A program made the position numbers and the translations under genes. Shown here piece by piece: positions 41,178 through 50,425 of a DNA stretch of 64,000 nucleotides (positions are counted from its first letter, which is position 1; every line of letters begins with the position of its first letter). This stretch comes from JAUWCL01 sp964599375 (GTDB taxonomy: Bacteria > Krumholzibacteriota > Krumholzibacteriia > Krumholzibacteriales > Krumholzibacteriaceae): contig CAZREW010000007.1 in NCBI GenBank assembly GCA_964599375.1, positions 69,879 through 133,878 of the forward strand, written 5' to 3'. The notes beneath the pieces are model-generated. The model had not been told where the DNA came from. It saw only the letters and a list, made by a program, of their open reading frames with translations, and did no database searches.

Positions 41178-43277
41178 CTAGTTCAGTCCCCTTCTCTCAA
41201 GAAGCGGCTGTATGCTGGGAATGGCTCCCCTGAACTGCACGTACAGCTTCATCGGATCCTCGGAGCCGCCTTTGGCGAGGACGTTCTCGCGGAACAGCTG
41301 CGCCGTCTTGCGGTCGAAGAGGCCGTTCTCCTTGAATGCCTGGAAGGCGTCGGCGTCGAGAACCTCGGCCCACATGTAGCTGTAGTAGCCGGCGGCGTAT
41401 CCGCCAGAGAATATGTGGCTGAAGTATGTCGACCTGTACCTCGGAATTATCTCTGGTATAAGGCCGATCCTGCCCATAGACTTGTTCTCGAACTTGTTCA
41501 CATCCATATCGAAGCGCGTGGCGACGGTGTGGTAATCCATGTCGAGGAGCGAAGCCGCTATGTACTCGGTCGCCGCGAAGCCCTGGTTGAACTGCTTAGC
41601 CCTCTTGATCTTTTCTATCAGCTCGTCGGGGATCGGCTCTCCCGTCCTGTAGTGCTTCGCGTACATCTTGAGCACCGCCGGCTCGGTCGCCCAGTTCTCC
41701 ATGATCTGCGACGGCAACTCGACGAAATCGGTCGCGACGTTCGTGCCGGTCTGACTGGGATAGGTCCCGTTAGAGAGAAGGCCGTGCAGGCCGTGGCCAA
41801 GCTCGTGGAAGAGGGTAGTCACCTCGTCGAGGGTCAGCAGCGACGGCATGTCGCCAGTCGGCTTCGAGAAGTTGCCGACGTTGTAGACCAGCGGATATAC
41901 CATCTTGCCGTCCGCCGTCCTGGACTGCCCGCGGAACTCGCCCATCCAGGCGCCGCCCCTCTTGCTGTCCCTGGGGAAATAATCGCAGAAGAAGATCCCT
42001 ATGTGGGTGCCGTCCTCCTCCCTTACCTCGAAAGCGCGGACATCCTCGTGGTATACTGGAAGGCCTTCGATCTCATTGAAGGTTATCCCGTAGAGCCTGT
42101 TACATACTTCGAACGCCCCGGCCATCACGTTCTCGAGCTGGAAATAGGGCTTGAGTACCTCGTCATCGAGATCGTACTTCTCCTTCTTCAGCTTCTCGGC
42201 GTAGTACCACCAGTCCCAGCTGGCGAGCTTGAAACCTCCGCCTTCGCGGTCGATCATCCCCTGGAAAAGGGCCCTTTCCTCCTTCGCCTTCCTGAGGGCA
42301 GGCCCCCATATCTGATCGAGCAGCCCATAGACGTTCGCGGGGTTCTTCGCCATCGCATCCTCGAGGGCGAAATCGGCGTAGGTCGGGTAGCCGAGCAGGT
42401 TTGACCTGTCGAGCCTGAGCATGACTATCTTCTTGACGGTCTCCTTGTTGTCGAGATCGTCGCCGTTGTCGCCTATCATCATCCAGGCAGTGTACAGCTT
42501 CTCGCGCAGGTCCCTCCTGTCGGAGTACTGCAGGAAGGGTATCCAGCTCGTCTTCTGTAGGGTGAAGAGCCACTTGCCCTCGTACCCCTTCGCCGCCGCC
42601 GCCTCGGAGGCGGCGCTCACGACGAAATCGGGCAGCCCCGCGAGGTCCTTCTTGTCCTCGAGGAGCATCTCGTACTTGTTCGTCTCCTTCAGCACGTTCT
42701 CGCCGAACTGGAGGGTAAGGACCGAGAGCTCCTTGTTGATCGCGCGGAGCTTCTCCTTGTCCTCGTCGCTGAGGTCGGCCCCGTTGCGGACGAACCGCTT
42801 GTAGTAATCCTCGAGCAGTTTGTCCTGCGAGGGAGTGAGCGTGAGAGATTCCCGCTGCTGATAGACGGCTTTGACCCGCTGGAACAGCTTTTCGTTGAGG
42901 ATGATATTATCATTGTGCTCGGAAAGAAGCGGAGCCGCTTCCTTCGCGATCGCCTGCATCCGGTCGTTTGTTATCGCGGAGTTGAGGCTGAAGAAGACCT
43001 CCGTGACCTTGTCGAGAAGCTTTCCGCTGTACTCGACGGCGACGATCGTGTTCTCGAACGTCGGCGGTTCTTTGCTGTTCGCGATAGCGTCTATCTCCGC
43101 CTGGTGCTCTGCGATCCCCTTCTGCATGGCGGGCATGTAATGCTCTTCCTTTATCTGCGAGAAGGGCGGGATCCCGAAGGGGGTGTCCCATTCGGTGAAG
43201 AACGGATTCTGCTCCTTCGGGGAGCAGGCGAGCAGCAGCAGGACGGCAAGCAGAGGCGCGAAAAACTTTCTCTTCAT
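41178..43277 (-). CDS. dcp: M3-family peptidyl-dipeptidase, lipoprotein
   Basis: Zinc metallopeptidase that trims dipeptides or cleaves oligopeptides. 699 residues. The signal peptide ends in lipobox LLLAC (Cys about 18), so the enzyme is attached to an envelope membrane, unlike the cytoplasmic E. coli Dcp and OpdA. The zinc motif is HELGHGLHG (about residues 487-495), with Glu about 25 residues later. Full length for the family. A strong AGGAGG-type site lies before the ATG. Confidence 0.93.
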   Translation of the reverse strand: MKRKFFAPLLAVLLLLACSPKEQNPFFTEWDTPFGIPPFSQIKEEHYMPAMQKGIAEHQAEIDAIANSKEPPTFENTIVAVEYSGKLLDKVTEVFFSLNSAITNDRMQAIAKEAAPLLSEHNDNIILNEKLFQRVKAVYQQRESLTLTPSQDKLLEDYYKRFVRNGADLSDEDKEKLRAINKELSVLTLQFGENVLKETNKYEMLLEDKKDLAGLPDFVVSAASEAAAAKGYEGKWLFTLQKTSWIPFLQYSDRRDLREKLYTAWMMIGDNGDDLDNKETVKKIVMLRLDRSNLLGYPTYADFALEDAMAKNPANVYGLLDQIWGPALRKAKEERALFQGMIDREGGGFKLASWDWWYYAEKLKKEKYDLDDEVLKPYFQLENVMAGAFEVCNRLYGITFNEIEGLPVYHEDVRAFEVREEDGTHIGIFFCDYFPRDSKRGGAWMGEFRGQSRTADGKMVYPLVYNVGNFSKPTGDMPSLLTLDEVTTLFHELGHGLHGLLSNGTYPSQTGTNVATDFVELPSQIMENWATEPAVLKMYAKHYRTGEPIPDELIEKIKRAKQFNQGFAATEYIAASLLDMDYHTVATRFDMDVNKFENKSMGRIGLIPEIIPRYRSTYFSHIFSGGYAAGYYSYMWAEVLDADAFQAFKENGLFDRKTAQLFRENVLAKGGSEDPMKLYVQFRGAIPSIQPLLERRGLN

Positions 43278-43334
43278 CCCTTCATTCCTCCTGTTTAAAG
43301 GGGATGTGACGTAAAAGGACCGGCACTGAGCGTC

Positions 43335-43535
43335 TCAGTCCTTCTCCTCACTGTTTCTGTGCTTGATACCGCATATCAGCGCGGCCAGAGAAGCCCCTCC
43401 CGCGAATCCGCTGAAAAAGACAGTCAGTACGAATACCAGCCTGACTTCGCTTCCAGAGGACAGCATCGCGGAGAGCAGCGCTGCGATGACCGATACCAGG
43501 ATCCCTGCGATCGAGATCCGCGTTCTTACTCTCAT
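43335..43535 (-). CDS. small two-TM hypothetical protein
   Basis: 66 residues from ATG 43535 with two hydrophobic segments (about 7-28 and 32-55) and a short charged tail ending NSEEKD. The frame is open further upstream, but this start has GGCGGGA near it and gives a compact membrane protein. It lies 57 bases before the M3 peptidase gene on the same strand. No family recognised. Confidence 0.55.
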   Translation of the reverse strand: MRVRTRISIAGILVSVIAALLSAMLSSGSEVRLVFVLTVFFSGFAGGASLAALICGIKHRNSEEKD

Positions 43536-43721
43536 TCCCGCCTTTCCGGGCCTGGATAAAGTGTACGGCGAATAATACGCAAGACGAGGCGACATGTCAA
43601 CCTGAGGCGGTCCGGGGCGGGAGCCCTCCGCCTTTCTTAAGTCCATTTAAGGAATCATTAAGTGGCGCAACATGTTATGGAGCGGGATAATCTCCATGAG
43701 GCATGAAAAAGGAGGCTGATG

Positions 43722-45884
43722 ATGCCAAGGTCGCTGATGATACTGGTACCGGCGGTCATGCTGGCTGCCCCGGCCCTCGCGGAGACGCCGGTCTACGACA
43801 TCCCCCCTGTCGACGGTATAGTGATCGACGGGGACGCCGCCGATTGGGCAGACAGGGGGTTTCGCGTCGACCTGCTCCCCGACCCGGAAGGCCGGTTCCT
43901 GCCCGCGGATGATTTCGACGTCCGGTTCCGGCTCGGCTGGAACAGGGGCGGCCTGCTGATACTGGTGGAAGTAAGCGACGACGTAGCGCACGAGCACGAG
44001 GAGCTCAAACGGCTCTGGCAGGAGGACTGCATCGAGATCTTCATCTCCGGGGGCAGGGGCAGCATGAACATGGTTCAGCTCGTCCTCGCTCCGGGGGCTG
44101 ACGAAAGATACGACTCGCTCAGGACGAAGCTGTACGATCACGGCGCCGGAGCCGGCGAAAGGACGGTCGTGACCGAACAGGCACGCAGGGTCACCGGCGG
44201 TGGTTACATCATCGAGGTCTTCTTCCCGTGCGGCAGCATAGGGATCGGGGCGGCGGAGGGCCGGGAACTGGGCTTCCAGCTGACCGCCAACGACGCAGAC
44301 ATGGAGCCAGGCCCCTCCTTCCGCGCCGCCTGGTTCCCCGGGATCGGCGCTCACGAGGACCCGGACCTGGTGCAGACGATCCGCCTTTCCAAGGACCCCT
44401 CGCCCCCCGTGACCATATACGCCTCGAGAAGCTCGACGTCGAAAGGATGTGTAGTCACGATAACAGGCGCTTCGGAAGAGAAAGGCTCGCCCTTTGAGAT
44501 AACAGCCGGCTCGCGCAGATACGACGGCATCCTCGGGGACCGCGCGGGCAGGGCCGGCGCTGAAGCTGTCATCGAAGAGGCCGGACCGGGCGGGATATAT
44601 CCGCAGGTGACGGTCTCCGTATCGGGACACGAAGCGGCCTCGTTCGGTGAGATCGCCTCTATGGCAACGATACTGGGCAGATACATCGATGCGCTGGGGG
44701 GCAGCGAAAGCATGGAGAGGATCGGTTCGAGGCGGTGCATCTGCCGGAGCGCCACCGAACCCGTAAAGCACGCGAGGCTCGAAGGCAAGGATCCTACCGC
44801 GGCCGAGGAGACCAGATTCGAGGTGACTGTAGACTCGGACGGAAGATGGCTTTATACGAGCCTTTCTTCCGATCCACCGGTCAAGAGAGGTTTTGACGGC
44901 TCGCAGGGCTGGGTCCGTGACGCCAACGGCGTACGCAGGGAAGACCTCTCCGGCTGGGGGGTCACCGTCTGGTGGATAGACCCGCTAGGGGCGCTGAGGT
45001 TCGACAGGTATTTCGACGGCCTCGAGGTGGCCGTACCTGCGGACGACGAAGGAAGCGGCGTCGACGTCCTCAGCGGAATGCTTCCCGGCGGCAGGGAGAT
45101 ACGTTTCGTGTTCGACAGGGACTCAGGCCTCCTCACGAAGGCGGGGCGGCTCTATTTCACCGATTACAGGGCGGTCGACGGCATACTAATCCCGCATCTG
45201 GTATACTTCGACAGCCAGGGAAACAGGACGAAGTTCTTTATCGACGAGGTAAGAGACGGCGTGCCTATCGATGATGATATCTTCAGGATGCCGGATCCCG
45301 CAGTGGAGTTTCCCGACATATTCTCCGGGATGACCGACCAGCGTGTCCTGCCGATGCTGAAGGACCTGCCCACTGTGCACGGGGGGATGAACGTCCCCGC
45401 CGCCGACGGGCGGTTCCTCTATGACCTGATAATCGAGAAGGGGTACAGGCGCGGCCTGGAGATCGGGACCTCCAACGGGTACTCGACACTCTGGCTCGGC
45501 CTGGCGTTCCGCGAGACGGGCGGAAAGATAATAACCATCGAGTACGAAAAGCTCAGGGGCTTGGAGGCGAAGGAGAACTTCAAGAAAGCGGGGCTCGACG
45601 ACACAATAGACCTGCGGATAAAGGACGCCTTCGAGGAGATCCCCCGGATAGAAGGAGATTTCGATTTCATATTCCTCGACGCGTGGAAACCGGACTACGT
45701 GAAGTTCCTCGAGATGATCCGCGACAGGGTCGTGCCCGGCGGAGCGATCACAGCGCACAACGTCATCGCGCAGGAGCGCTCGATGCGCGACTTCCTCGAG
45801 GCTATAGAGAACGACCCCGGCCTGGAGACGACCTTCATCGGGACGAGCTCGGAGGGTATATCGCTGAGCATAGTAAAGAAGTAG
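43722..45884 (+). CDS. exported fusion of CBM9-like, LolA-like and O-methyltransferase domains
   Basis: 720 residues from ATG 43722 (GGAGG 6 bases upstream; ATG 43719 is also possible). Signal peptide ending ALA. Residues about 25-230 resemble CBM9/DOMON-type binding domains (DGIVIDGDAADW, DCIEIFI). Residues about 325-535 resemble LolA/outer-membrane lipoprotein-type beta domains (YIDALGGSESMERI, later FTDYRAVDGILIPH). Residues about 545-720 are a class I methyltransferase of the catechol O-methyltransferase type, with EIGTSNGYSTLW and DFIFLDAWKPDY. SAM-dependent enzymes are normally cytoplasmic, so either the signal is not used or the domain works outside. Substrate unknown. Confidence 0.75.
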   Translation: MPRSLMILVPAVMLAAPALAETPVYDIPPVDGIVIDGDAADWADRGFRVDLLPDPEGRFLPADDFDVRFRLGWNRGGLLILVEVSDDVAHEHEELKRLWQEDCIEIFISGGRGSMNMVQLVLAPGADERYDSLRTKLYDHGAGAGERTVVTEQARRVTGGGYIIEVFFPCGSIGIGAAEGRELGFQLTANDADMEPGPSFRAAWFPGIGAHEDPDLVQTIRLSKDPSPPVTIYASRSSTSKGCVVTITGASEEKGSPFEITAGSRRYDGILGDRAGRAGAEAVIEEAGPGGIYPQVTVSVSGHEAASFGEIASMATILGRYIDALGGSESMERIGSRRCICRSATEPVKHARLEGKDPTAAEETRFEVTVDSDGRWLYTSLSSDPPVKRGFDGSQGWVRDANGVRREDLSGWGVTVWWIDPLGALRFDRYFDGLEVAVPADDEGSGVDVLSGMLPGGREIRFVFDRDSGLLTKAGRLYFTDYRAVDGILIPHLVYFDSQGNRTKFFIDEVRDGVPIDDDIFRMPDPAVEFPDIFSGMTDQRVLPMLKDLPTVHGGMNVPAADGRFLYDLIIEKGYRRGLEIGTSNGYSTLWLGLAFRETGGKIITIEYEKLRGLEAKENFKKAGLDDTIDLRIKDAFEEIPRIEGDFDFIFLDAWKPDYVKFLEMIRDRVVPGGAITAHNVIAQERSMRDFLEAIENDPGLETTFIGTSSEGISLSIVKK

Positions 45885-45930
45885 GGCCGGAAGCGGGATA
45901 TCTGCTATCATCCCCGCCGGAGGGAAAAGG

Positions 45931-46614
45931 ATGCACATACTCGTCGTAGAGGACGAAAAGAAGGTGGCCAGGGCGCTGAGGCAGGGCCTGGAGAGGGAAA
46001 AATACCAGGTCACTGTCGCCCACACCGGCGAAGAGGGTTTTTTCCTCGCTACCACCCAGGCATTCGACCTTATCCTCCTCGACCTGATGCTCCCCGGCAG
46101 GAGCGGGATCGAGATCCTCCAGTCGCTGCGCGAGAAGCGATGCCAGACCCCCGTCCTCATACTCACGGCCAGGGATACGGTGGACGACCGCGTCACAGGC
46201 CTCGACTCGGGGGCGGACGACTACCTCGTCAAGCCTTTCGCCTTCCCCGAGCTGCTCGCCCGGGTCAGGGCGCTCACCAGGCGAGGCCGGACCGACGATG
46301 TGCTCCGGATAAGGATCGGCGACCTCGAGATAGACAGGGTCACAAGGCGCGTCACCAGGGCCGACGAAGAGGTCCAGCTCACGGGCAGGGAGTTCGAGCT
46401 CCTCGAATACCTCGCCCTGAACCACGGCCAGACTGTGACGCGCGAGATGCTGGCCCGCGACATCTGGCGGGCCGGGCAGAGGGCCACCCCGCTCGACAAC
46501 GTGATCGACGTCCACATCACGAGGCTGAGGAGCAAGATGGACGCTGATCACGGCAGGCGCCTGCTTCATACGATACGGGGCGTGGGCTTCGTCCTCTCCG
46601 AGGAGGAGCCATGA
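45931..46614 (+). CDS. OmpR/PhoB-family response regulator
   Basis: 227 residues: REC domain (acidic pocket EDE, phospho-acceptor Asp about 51 in LLDLMLPG, Lys in VKPF) and winged-helix domain (about 130-225). GGAGGG lies 6 bases before the ATG. Its stop overlaps the kinase start (ATGA). Most like CusR/CopR-type regulators by domain order; no efflux genes are adjacent, so the regulon is unknown. Confidence 0.93.
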   Translation: MHILVVEDEKKVARALRQGLEREKYQVTVAHTGEEGFFLATTQAFDLILLDLMLPGRSGIEILQSLREKRCQTPVLILTARDTVDDRVTGLDSGADDYLVKPFAFPELLARVRALTRRGRTDDVLRIRIGDLEIDRVTRRVTRADEEVQLTGREFELLEYLALNHGQTVTREMLARDIWRAGQRATPLDNVIDVHITRLRSKMDADHGRRLLHTIRGVGFVLSEEEP

Positions 46615-47969
46615 GCCGTAGGGGACCCGGAATCCGCCTGAGGCTCACACTCTCCTACATGGCGGTCCTGCTGATAATCCTCCTGCTTCTGTCCATCGGC
46701 ATCTGGTACCTGATGCGCGACAGGGTCGGGATGATGGTCCGCGCCGGCCTTGACGCCGGTTACTCGACAGTCGAGACGGTGATCATAAACTCGGGCGGGG
46801 ATATCTTCGACCTCAGGCACCTTGGCGACGACGAGCTTATCCTCGTCCTGATGAACGGCGAGCCCGAATACCAGACGCTAGGCTGGGACAGGGCGGGACT
46901 GCCGGTCGACCGCACCGGTCTCGGATCAGGGGAATACGCCGGATGGACGTCCGCGGACGGAAGGTCGTACTCGATCCGAAAGGGCACGATCCCCGAGTAC
47001 CGATACACCCTGTTCTACGCGAAGGAGACGACCGAGGCCGCCGCTGTCCCCGGCGAGCTCGCCGCGATACTGGTCATCGCCGGGATCGCCGCTTTCGCCC
47101 TCTCGCTGCTGGGCGGGTATTTCCTCGCCGGAAGAGCCCTCTCTCCTGTGCGCGAGATCACCGAAAAGGCCCGAGATATATCGGCTGACAACCTCTCGGC
47201 GCGCCTGCCCGTCCCGCACGAAAGAGACGAGATCGGCAGCCTCGCGTCGGTATTCAACGATACGCTGGCAAGGCTCGAGCAGTCGTTCGAGAAACTGCGG
47301 CGCTTCACCGCCGACGCCTCCCACGAGCTGCGCACCCCGCTGACCTCTATCAGAAGCGTCGGCGAAGTGGCCCTTCGCGGTCCGGAGAGCGCCGACAGCT
47401 ACCGCGAATCTATTCAAAGCATGCTCGAGGAGACCGGGAGGCTGACGAGGCTCACGGACGACCTGCTGATGCTTGCCAGAGGGGACGCCGGATCCGCGGG
47501 ACTGCGTCCAGTCCCTGTCGACCTGTCCGGAATGGTCAACGGAGTGATCGATGAGATGAAAGTACTCGCGGAAGAGAAGGGACAGAAGATATCTACCGGC
47601 CTGAGAGACGGTATAATGATAACCGCTGACAGATCGACGCTGACGCTGGCGATATCGAACGTACTTCACAACGCGATCATGTATACGCCCGAAGGCGGGG
47701 AAATAACGGTCGAGACCGGTATCTCCGCTGATGGCGCGTATATCGAGATCGTGGATTCCGGTCCGGGCATCCCTGAGGCCGAGAGGTCAAAGGTATTCGA
47801 GAGGTTCTTCAGGCTCGACGACGCCAGGACGAGAGAATCCGGCGGGTCGGGACTCGGCCTTGCCATAGCGAAGTGGGCCGTGGAAGCGGCAGGCGGGGAG
47901 ATACGGTTCATCGACCCTGGTGATCGTGGAAGCCGATGCCGCATCACCCTTCGCCGGGCGGCGAGCTAG
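46611..47969 (+). CDS. sensor histidine kinase
   Basis: 452 residues: TM1 (about 12-33), periplasmic domain (about 35-145), TM2 (about 146-170), HAMP (about 172-225), HisKA with ASHELRTPLTS, N box NVLHNAIMY, G1 DSGPGIPE and G2 GSGLGLAI. All catalytic boxes are intact. Partner of the preceding OmpR-type regulator and translationally coupled to it. It converges on nfnB with 15 bases between. Confidence 0.93.
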   Translation: MSRRGPGIRLRLTLSYMAVLLIILLLLSIGIWYLMRDRVGMMVRAGLDAGYSTVETVIINSGGDIFDLRHLGDDELILVLMNGEPEYQTLGWDRAGLPVDRTGLGSGEYAGWTSADGRSYSIRKGTIPEYRYTLFYAKETTEAAAVPGELAAILVIAGIAAFALSLLGGYFLAGRALSPVREITEKARDISADNLSARLPVPHERDEIGSLASVFNDTLARLEQSFEKLRRFTADASHELRTPLTSIRSVGEVALRGPESADSYRESIQSMLEETGRLTRLTDDLLMLARGDAGSAGLRPVPVDLSGMVNGVIDEMKVLAEEKGQKISTGLRDGIMITADRSTLTLAISNVLHNAIMYTPEGGEITVETGISADGAYIEIVDSGPGIPEAERSKVFERFFRLDDARTRESGGSGLGLAIAKWAVEAAGGEIRFIDPGDRGSRCRITLRRAAS

Positions 47970-47984
47970 CTTCCTCCAGATATA

Positions 47985-49424
47985 CTACCAGCTGCCCGAC
48001 TCGAGGTACTCGTTGATCGCTACGGCCGCCTTGCGTCCCTGGCCCATCGCGAGAATCACTGTGGCCGCCCCGAGGACTATGTCGCCCCCGGCGAACACGC
48101 CCTTCTTGCTCGTCTTCATCGTCGCCTCGTCGACCGTGATGTTCCCCCACTTGTTGGTCGAGATGTCGGGAGTGGTGTCCGGGATCAGTGGGTTCGACGA
48201 GTTGCCTATCGAGACTATGACGGTGTCGATGTCGAGCGTGAACTCGCTTCCCGGCACAGGTACGGGACGGCGCCTGCCAGAGTCGTCAGGCTCTCCGAGC
48301 TCCATCTTGATGCATTCGACCTGCGTGACCCAGCCGTCCTCGTCGCCGATAAGGCGGGTCGGGTTCTGCAGCAGCATGAACTGCACGCCCTCCTGCTCGG
48401 CGTGATGGACCTCCTCGATCCTCGCCGGCATCTCGGCCTTCGAGCGGCGGTAGATCAAATATACATTTTCAGCGCCGAGCCTCAGAGCCGTGCGGGCCGA
48501 GTCCATCGCGACGTTCCCTCCGCCGAACACTGCCACGTTCTTCGACCTGGCTATCGGCGTGTCTGTCTCTGGGAAGGAGTACGCCTGCATCAGGTTGGCC
48601 CTGGTGAGAAACTCGTTCGCCGAGTAGACCCCGTTGAGGTTCTCGCCCGGTATGCGCATGAACATCGGCAGCCCCGCGCCGGTCGCTATGAAGACCGCGT
48701 CGTACCCTTCCTCGTCGAGGAGCTCGTCGACGGTGAAGATCTTTCCGATCACGTAGTTGTATTTTACCTCGACTCCCATCTTTTCGAGGTTGTCGACCTC
48801 TTTCATCACGATCGCCTTCGGGAGTCGGAACTCGGGGATACCGTAGATAAGCACCCCGCCCGGCTTGTGAAGGGCCTCGAAGATCGTCACCTCGTGCCCC
48901 TCGCGGCGCACGTCGGCCGCGACGGTAAGGCCGGCGGGGCCCGAGCCCACGATGGCGACCTTCTTTCCTGTCGCCGGCTTTATCTCGGGCATCTTCGTCT
49001 CGCTCTTCTCCCTCTCCCAGTCGGCGAGGAAACGCTCGAGCTTGCCTATCTGCACCGCTTTGTCCGTCGTCTTCAGGCTCTTGCCGACAATGCAGTAGAG
49101 CTGGCACTGCTCCTCCTGCGGGCAGACGCGGCCGCAGACGGCGGGAAGGATATTAGTCTCCTTGATGATATCGATGCCGGCGCGGAAGTCACCGTTGACG
49201 ATCGCGTTGACGAATCCCGGGATATTGATCTCGACGGGGCAGCCCGACACGCATGGCGCCTTCTTGCACTGGAGGCACCTTCTCGCCTCTACCATCGCCT
49301 GTTCTTCTGTGTACCCGTAGGGGACCTCCTGCACGTTGTGGATCCGCTCCTTCGGGTCCTGCTCGGGCATCGCCTGGACCGGAATCGCCAGCCTCTCCTT
49401 TGCTGTCAGCTTGTTCTCTTCCAT
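47985..49424 (-). CDS. nfnB: NfnB/GltD-type NADPH-dependent oxidoreductase subunit
   Basis: 479 residues: N-terminal domain with cysteines CLQCKKAPCVSGCP and CGRVCPQEEQC for iron-sulfur clusters (about 50-110), FAD domain GSGPAGL (about 160) and NADPH domain GGGNVAMDSART (about 295). This architecture matches the large subunit of NADH-dependent ferredoxin:NADP oxidoreductase and SudA-type proteins. With the adjacent NfnA it should form the NfnAB transhydrogenase, which couples NADH and reduced ferredoxin to NADP reduction. Glutamate synthase small subunit is the alternative, but no large subunit is present. Confidence 0.88.
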   Translation of the reverse strand: MEENKLTAKERLAIPVQAMPEQDPKERIHNVQEVPYGYTEEQAMVEARRCLQCKKAPCVSGCPVEINIPGFVNAIVNGDFRAGIDIIKETNILPAVCGRVCPQEEQCQLYCIVGKSLKTTDKAVQIGKLERFLADWEREKSETKMPEIKPATGKKVAIVGSGPAGLTVAADVRREGHEVTIFEALHKPGGVLIYGIPEFRLPKAIVMKEVDNLEKMGVEVKYNYVIGKIFTVDELLDEEGYDAVFIATGAGLPMFMRIPGENLNGVYSANEFLTRANLMQAYSFPETDTPIARSKNVAVFGGGNVAMDSARTALRLGAENVYLIYRRSKAEMPARIEEVHHAEQEGVQFMLLQNPTRLIGDEDGWVTQVECIKMELGEPDDSGRRRPVPVPGSEFTLDIDTVIVSIGNSSNPLIPDTTPDISTNKWGNITVDEATMKTSKKGVFAGGDIVLGAATVILAMGQGRKAAVAINEYLESGSW

Positions 49425-49474
49425 ATCACCCGCGGCCGCTCACGGCCGCTACCTCCTTCTCGGCATAACTTATA

Positions 49475-50302
49475 TCACTGCTGGGACTCGTAGCGGTCCA
49501 ACGATTCCTTTTCCTGCTTCTCGTACATGCGCTGACGCTTCATCATCTCGTCGAAGTCGACCTTGTGCCCGTCGAACTCCGGGCCGTCCACGCAGACGAA
49601 CTTCGTGCCCTCGCCCACGGTCACCCTGCACGCCCCGCACATCCCCGTGCCGTCGACCATGATCGTGTTGAGGCTCACGAGAGTCGGTATGTCGAATTTC
49701 TTCGTAAGCAGCGAGACGAACTTCATCATGATGGGAGGGCCGACCGCGACCACCATGTCGATCTTGACTCCCTCATCGATAAGCTGCTGCAGGGCATCAG
49801 TGACGAGCCCCTTCTGGCCGTAGGAGCCGTCGTCGGTGGTTATCAGGACGCGGTCGCTGCACGCGGTCATCTTCTCTTCCATTATGACGAGGTCCTTCGA
49901 CCTGCCGCCGAGGATCGATATCACGTTGTTGCCGGCCGCCTTCATCGCCTGGGCGATCGGATGCGAAGGGGCGATCCCAACTCCGCCGCCGACGATCACG
50001 ACGGTGCCGAAAAGCTCTATGTGCGTAGGCCTGCCGAGCGGGCCGACGAAGTCACGCAGCATCTCCCCCGCCTCGAGCTTCGAGAGCTCGGTCGTGGACT
50101 TGCCGACTATCTGTACGATCAGCTCGATGGTGCCCCTCTCGGCATCAGCGTCCGCTATAGTCAGGGGGATCCGCTCACCGGCATCGCACGTGCGCAGGAT
50201 GATGAACTGTCCGGCCTTCCTCTTTCTCGCGATATCGGGAGCCTCCACCGTCATCCGGAAGACCTGCGGCGAGATAAATTCCTTCTCGAGAATCTTGTTC
50301 AT
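49475..50302 (-). CDS. nfnA: NfnA/PyrK-type FAD/NAD-binding subunit
   Basis: 275 residues of ferredoxin-NADP reductase type: FAD domain (about 1-100), NAD domain with GGGVGIAPSHPIAQ (about 112-125) and a C-terminal 2Fe-2S cluster with GMCGACRV and a following CVDGPEFDGH. This is the small subunit of NfnAB or the sulfide dehydrogenase SudB. It precedes nfnB by 50 bases on the same strand. Confidence 0.9.
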   Translation of the reverse strand: MNKILEKEFISPQVFRMTVEAPDIARKRKAGQFIILRTCDAGERIPLTIADADAERGTIELIVQIVGKSTTELSKLEAGEMLRDFVGPLGRPTHIELFGTVVIVGGGVGIAPSHPIAQAMKAAGNNVISILGGRSKDLVIMEEKMTACSDRVLITTDDGSYGQKGLVTDALQQLIDEGVKIDMVVAVGPPIMMKFVSLLTKKFDIPTLVSLNTIMVDGTGMCGACRVTVGEGTKFVCVDGPEFDGHKVDFDEMMKRQRMYEKQEKESLDRYESQQ

Positions 50303-50425
50303 GTCTGACCGTTTCTATTGTCAATTCGTTTAAGACACAAGGGTCACAGGCGAGACGCCACCCCTTCGAATTTAAATCATCGCGCAGAGACAAAGCACTT
50401 ATTTACCAGACTCGTCCGGCTCCTA

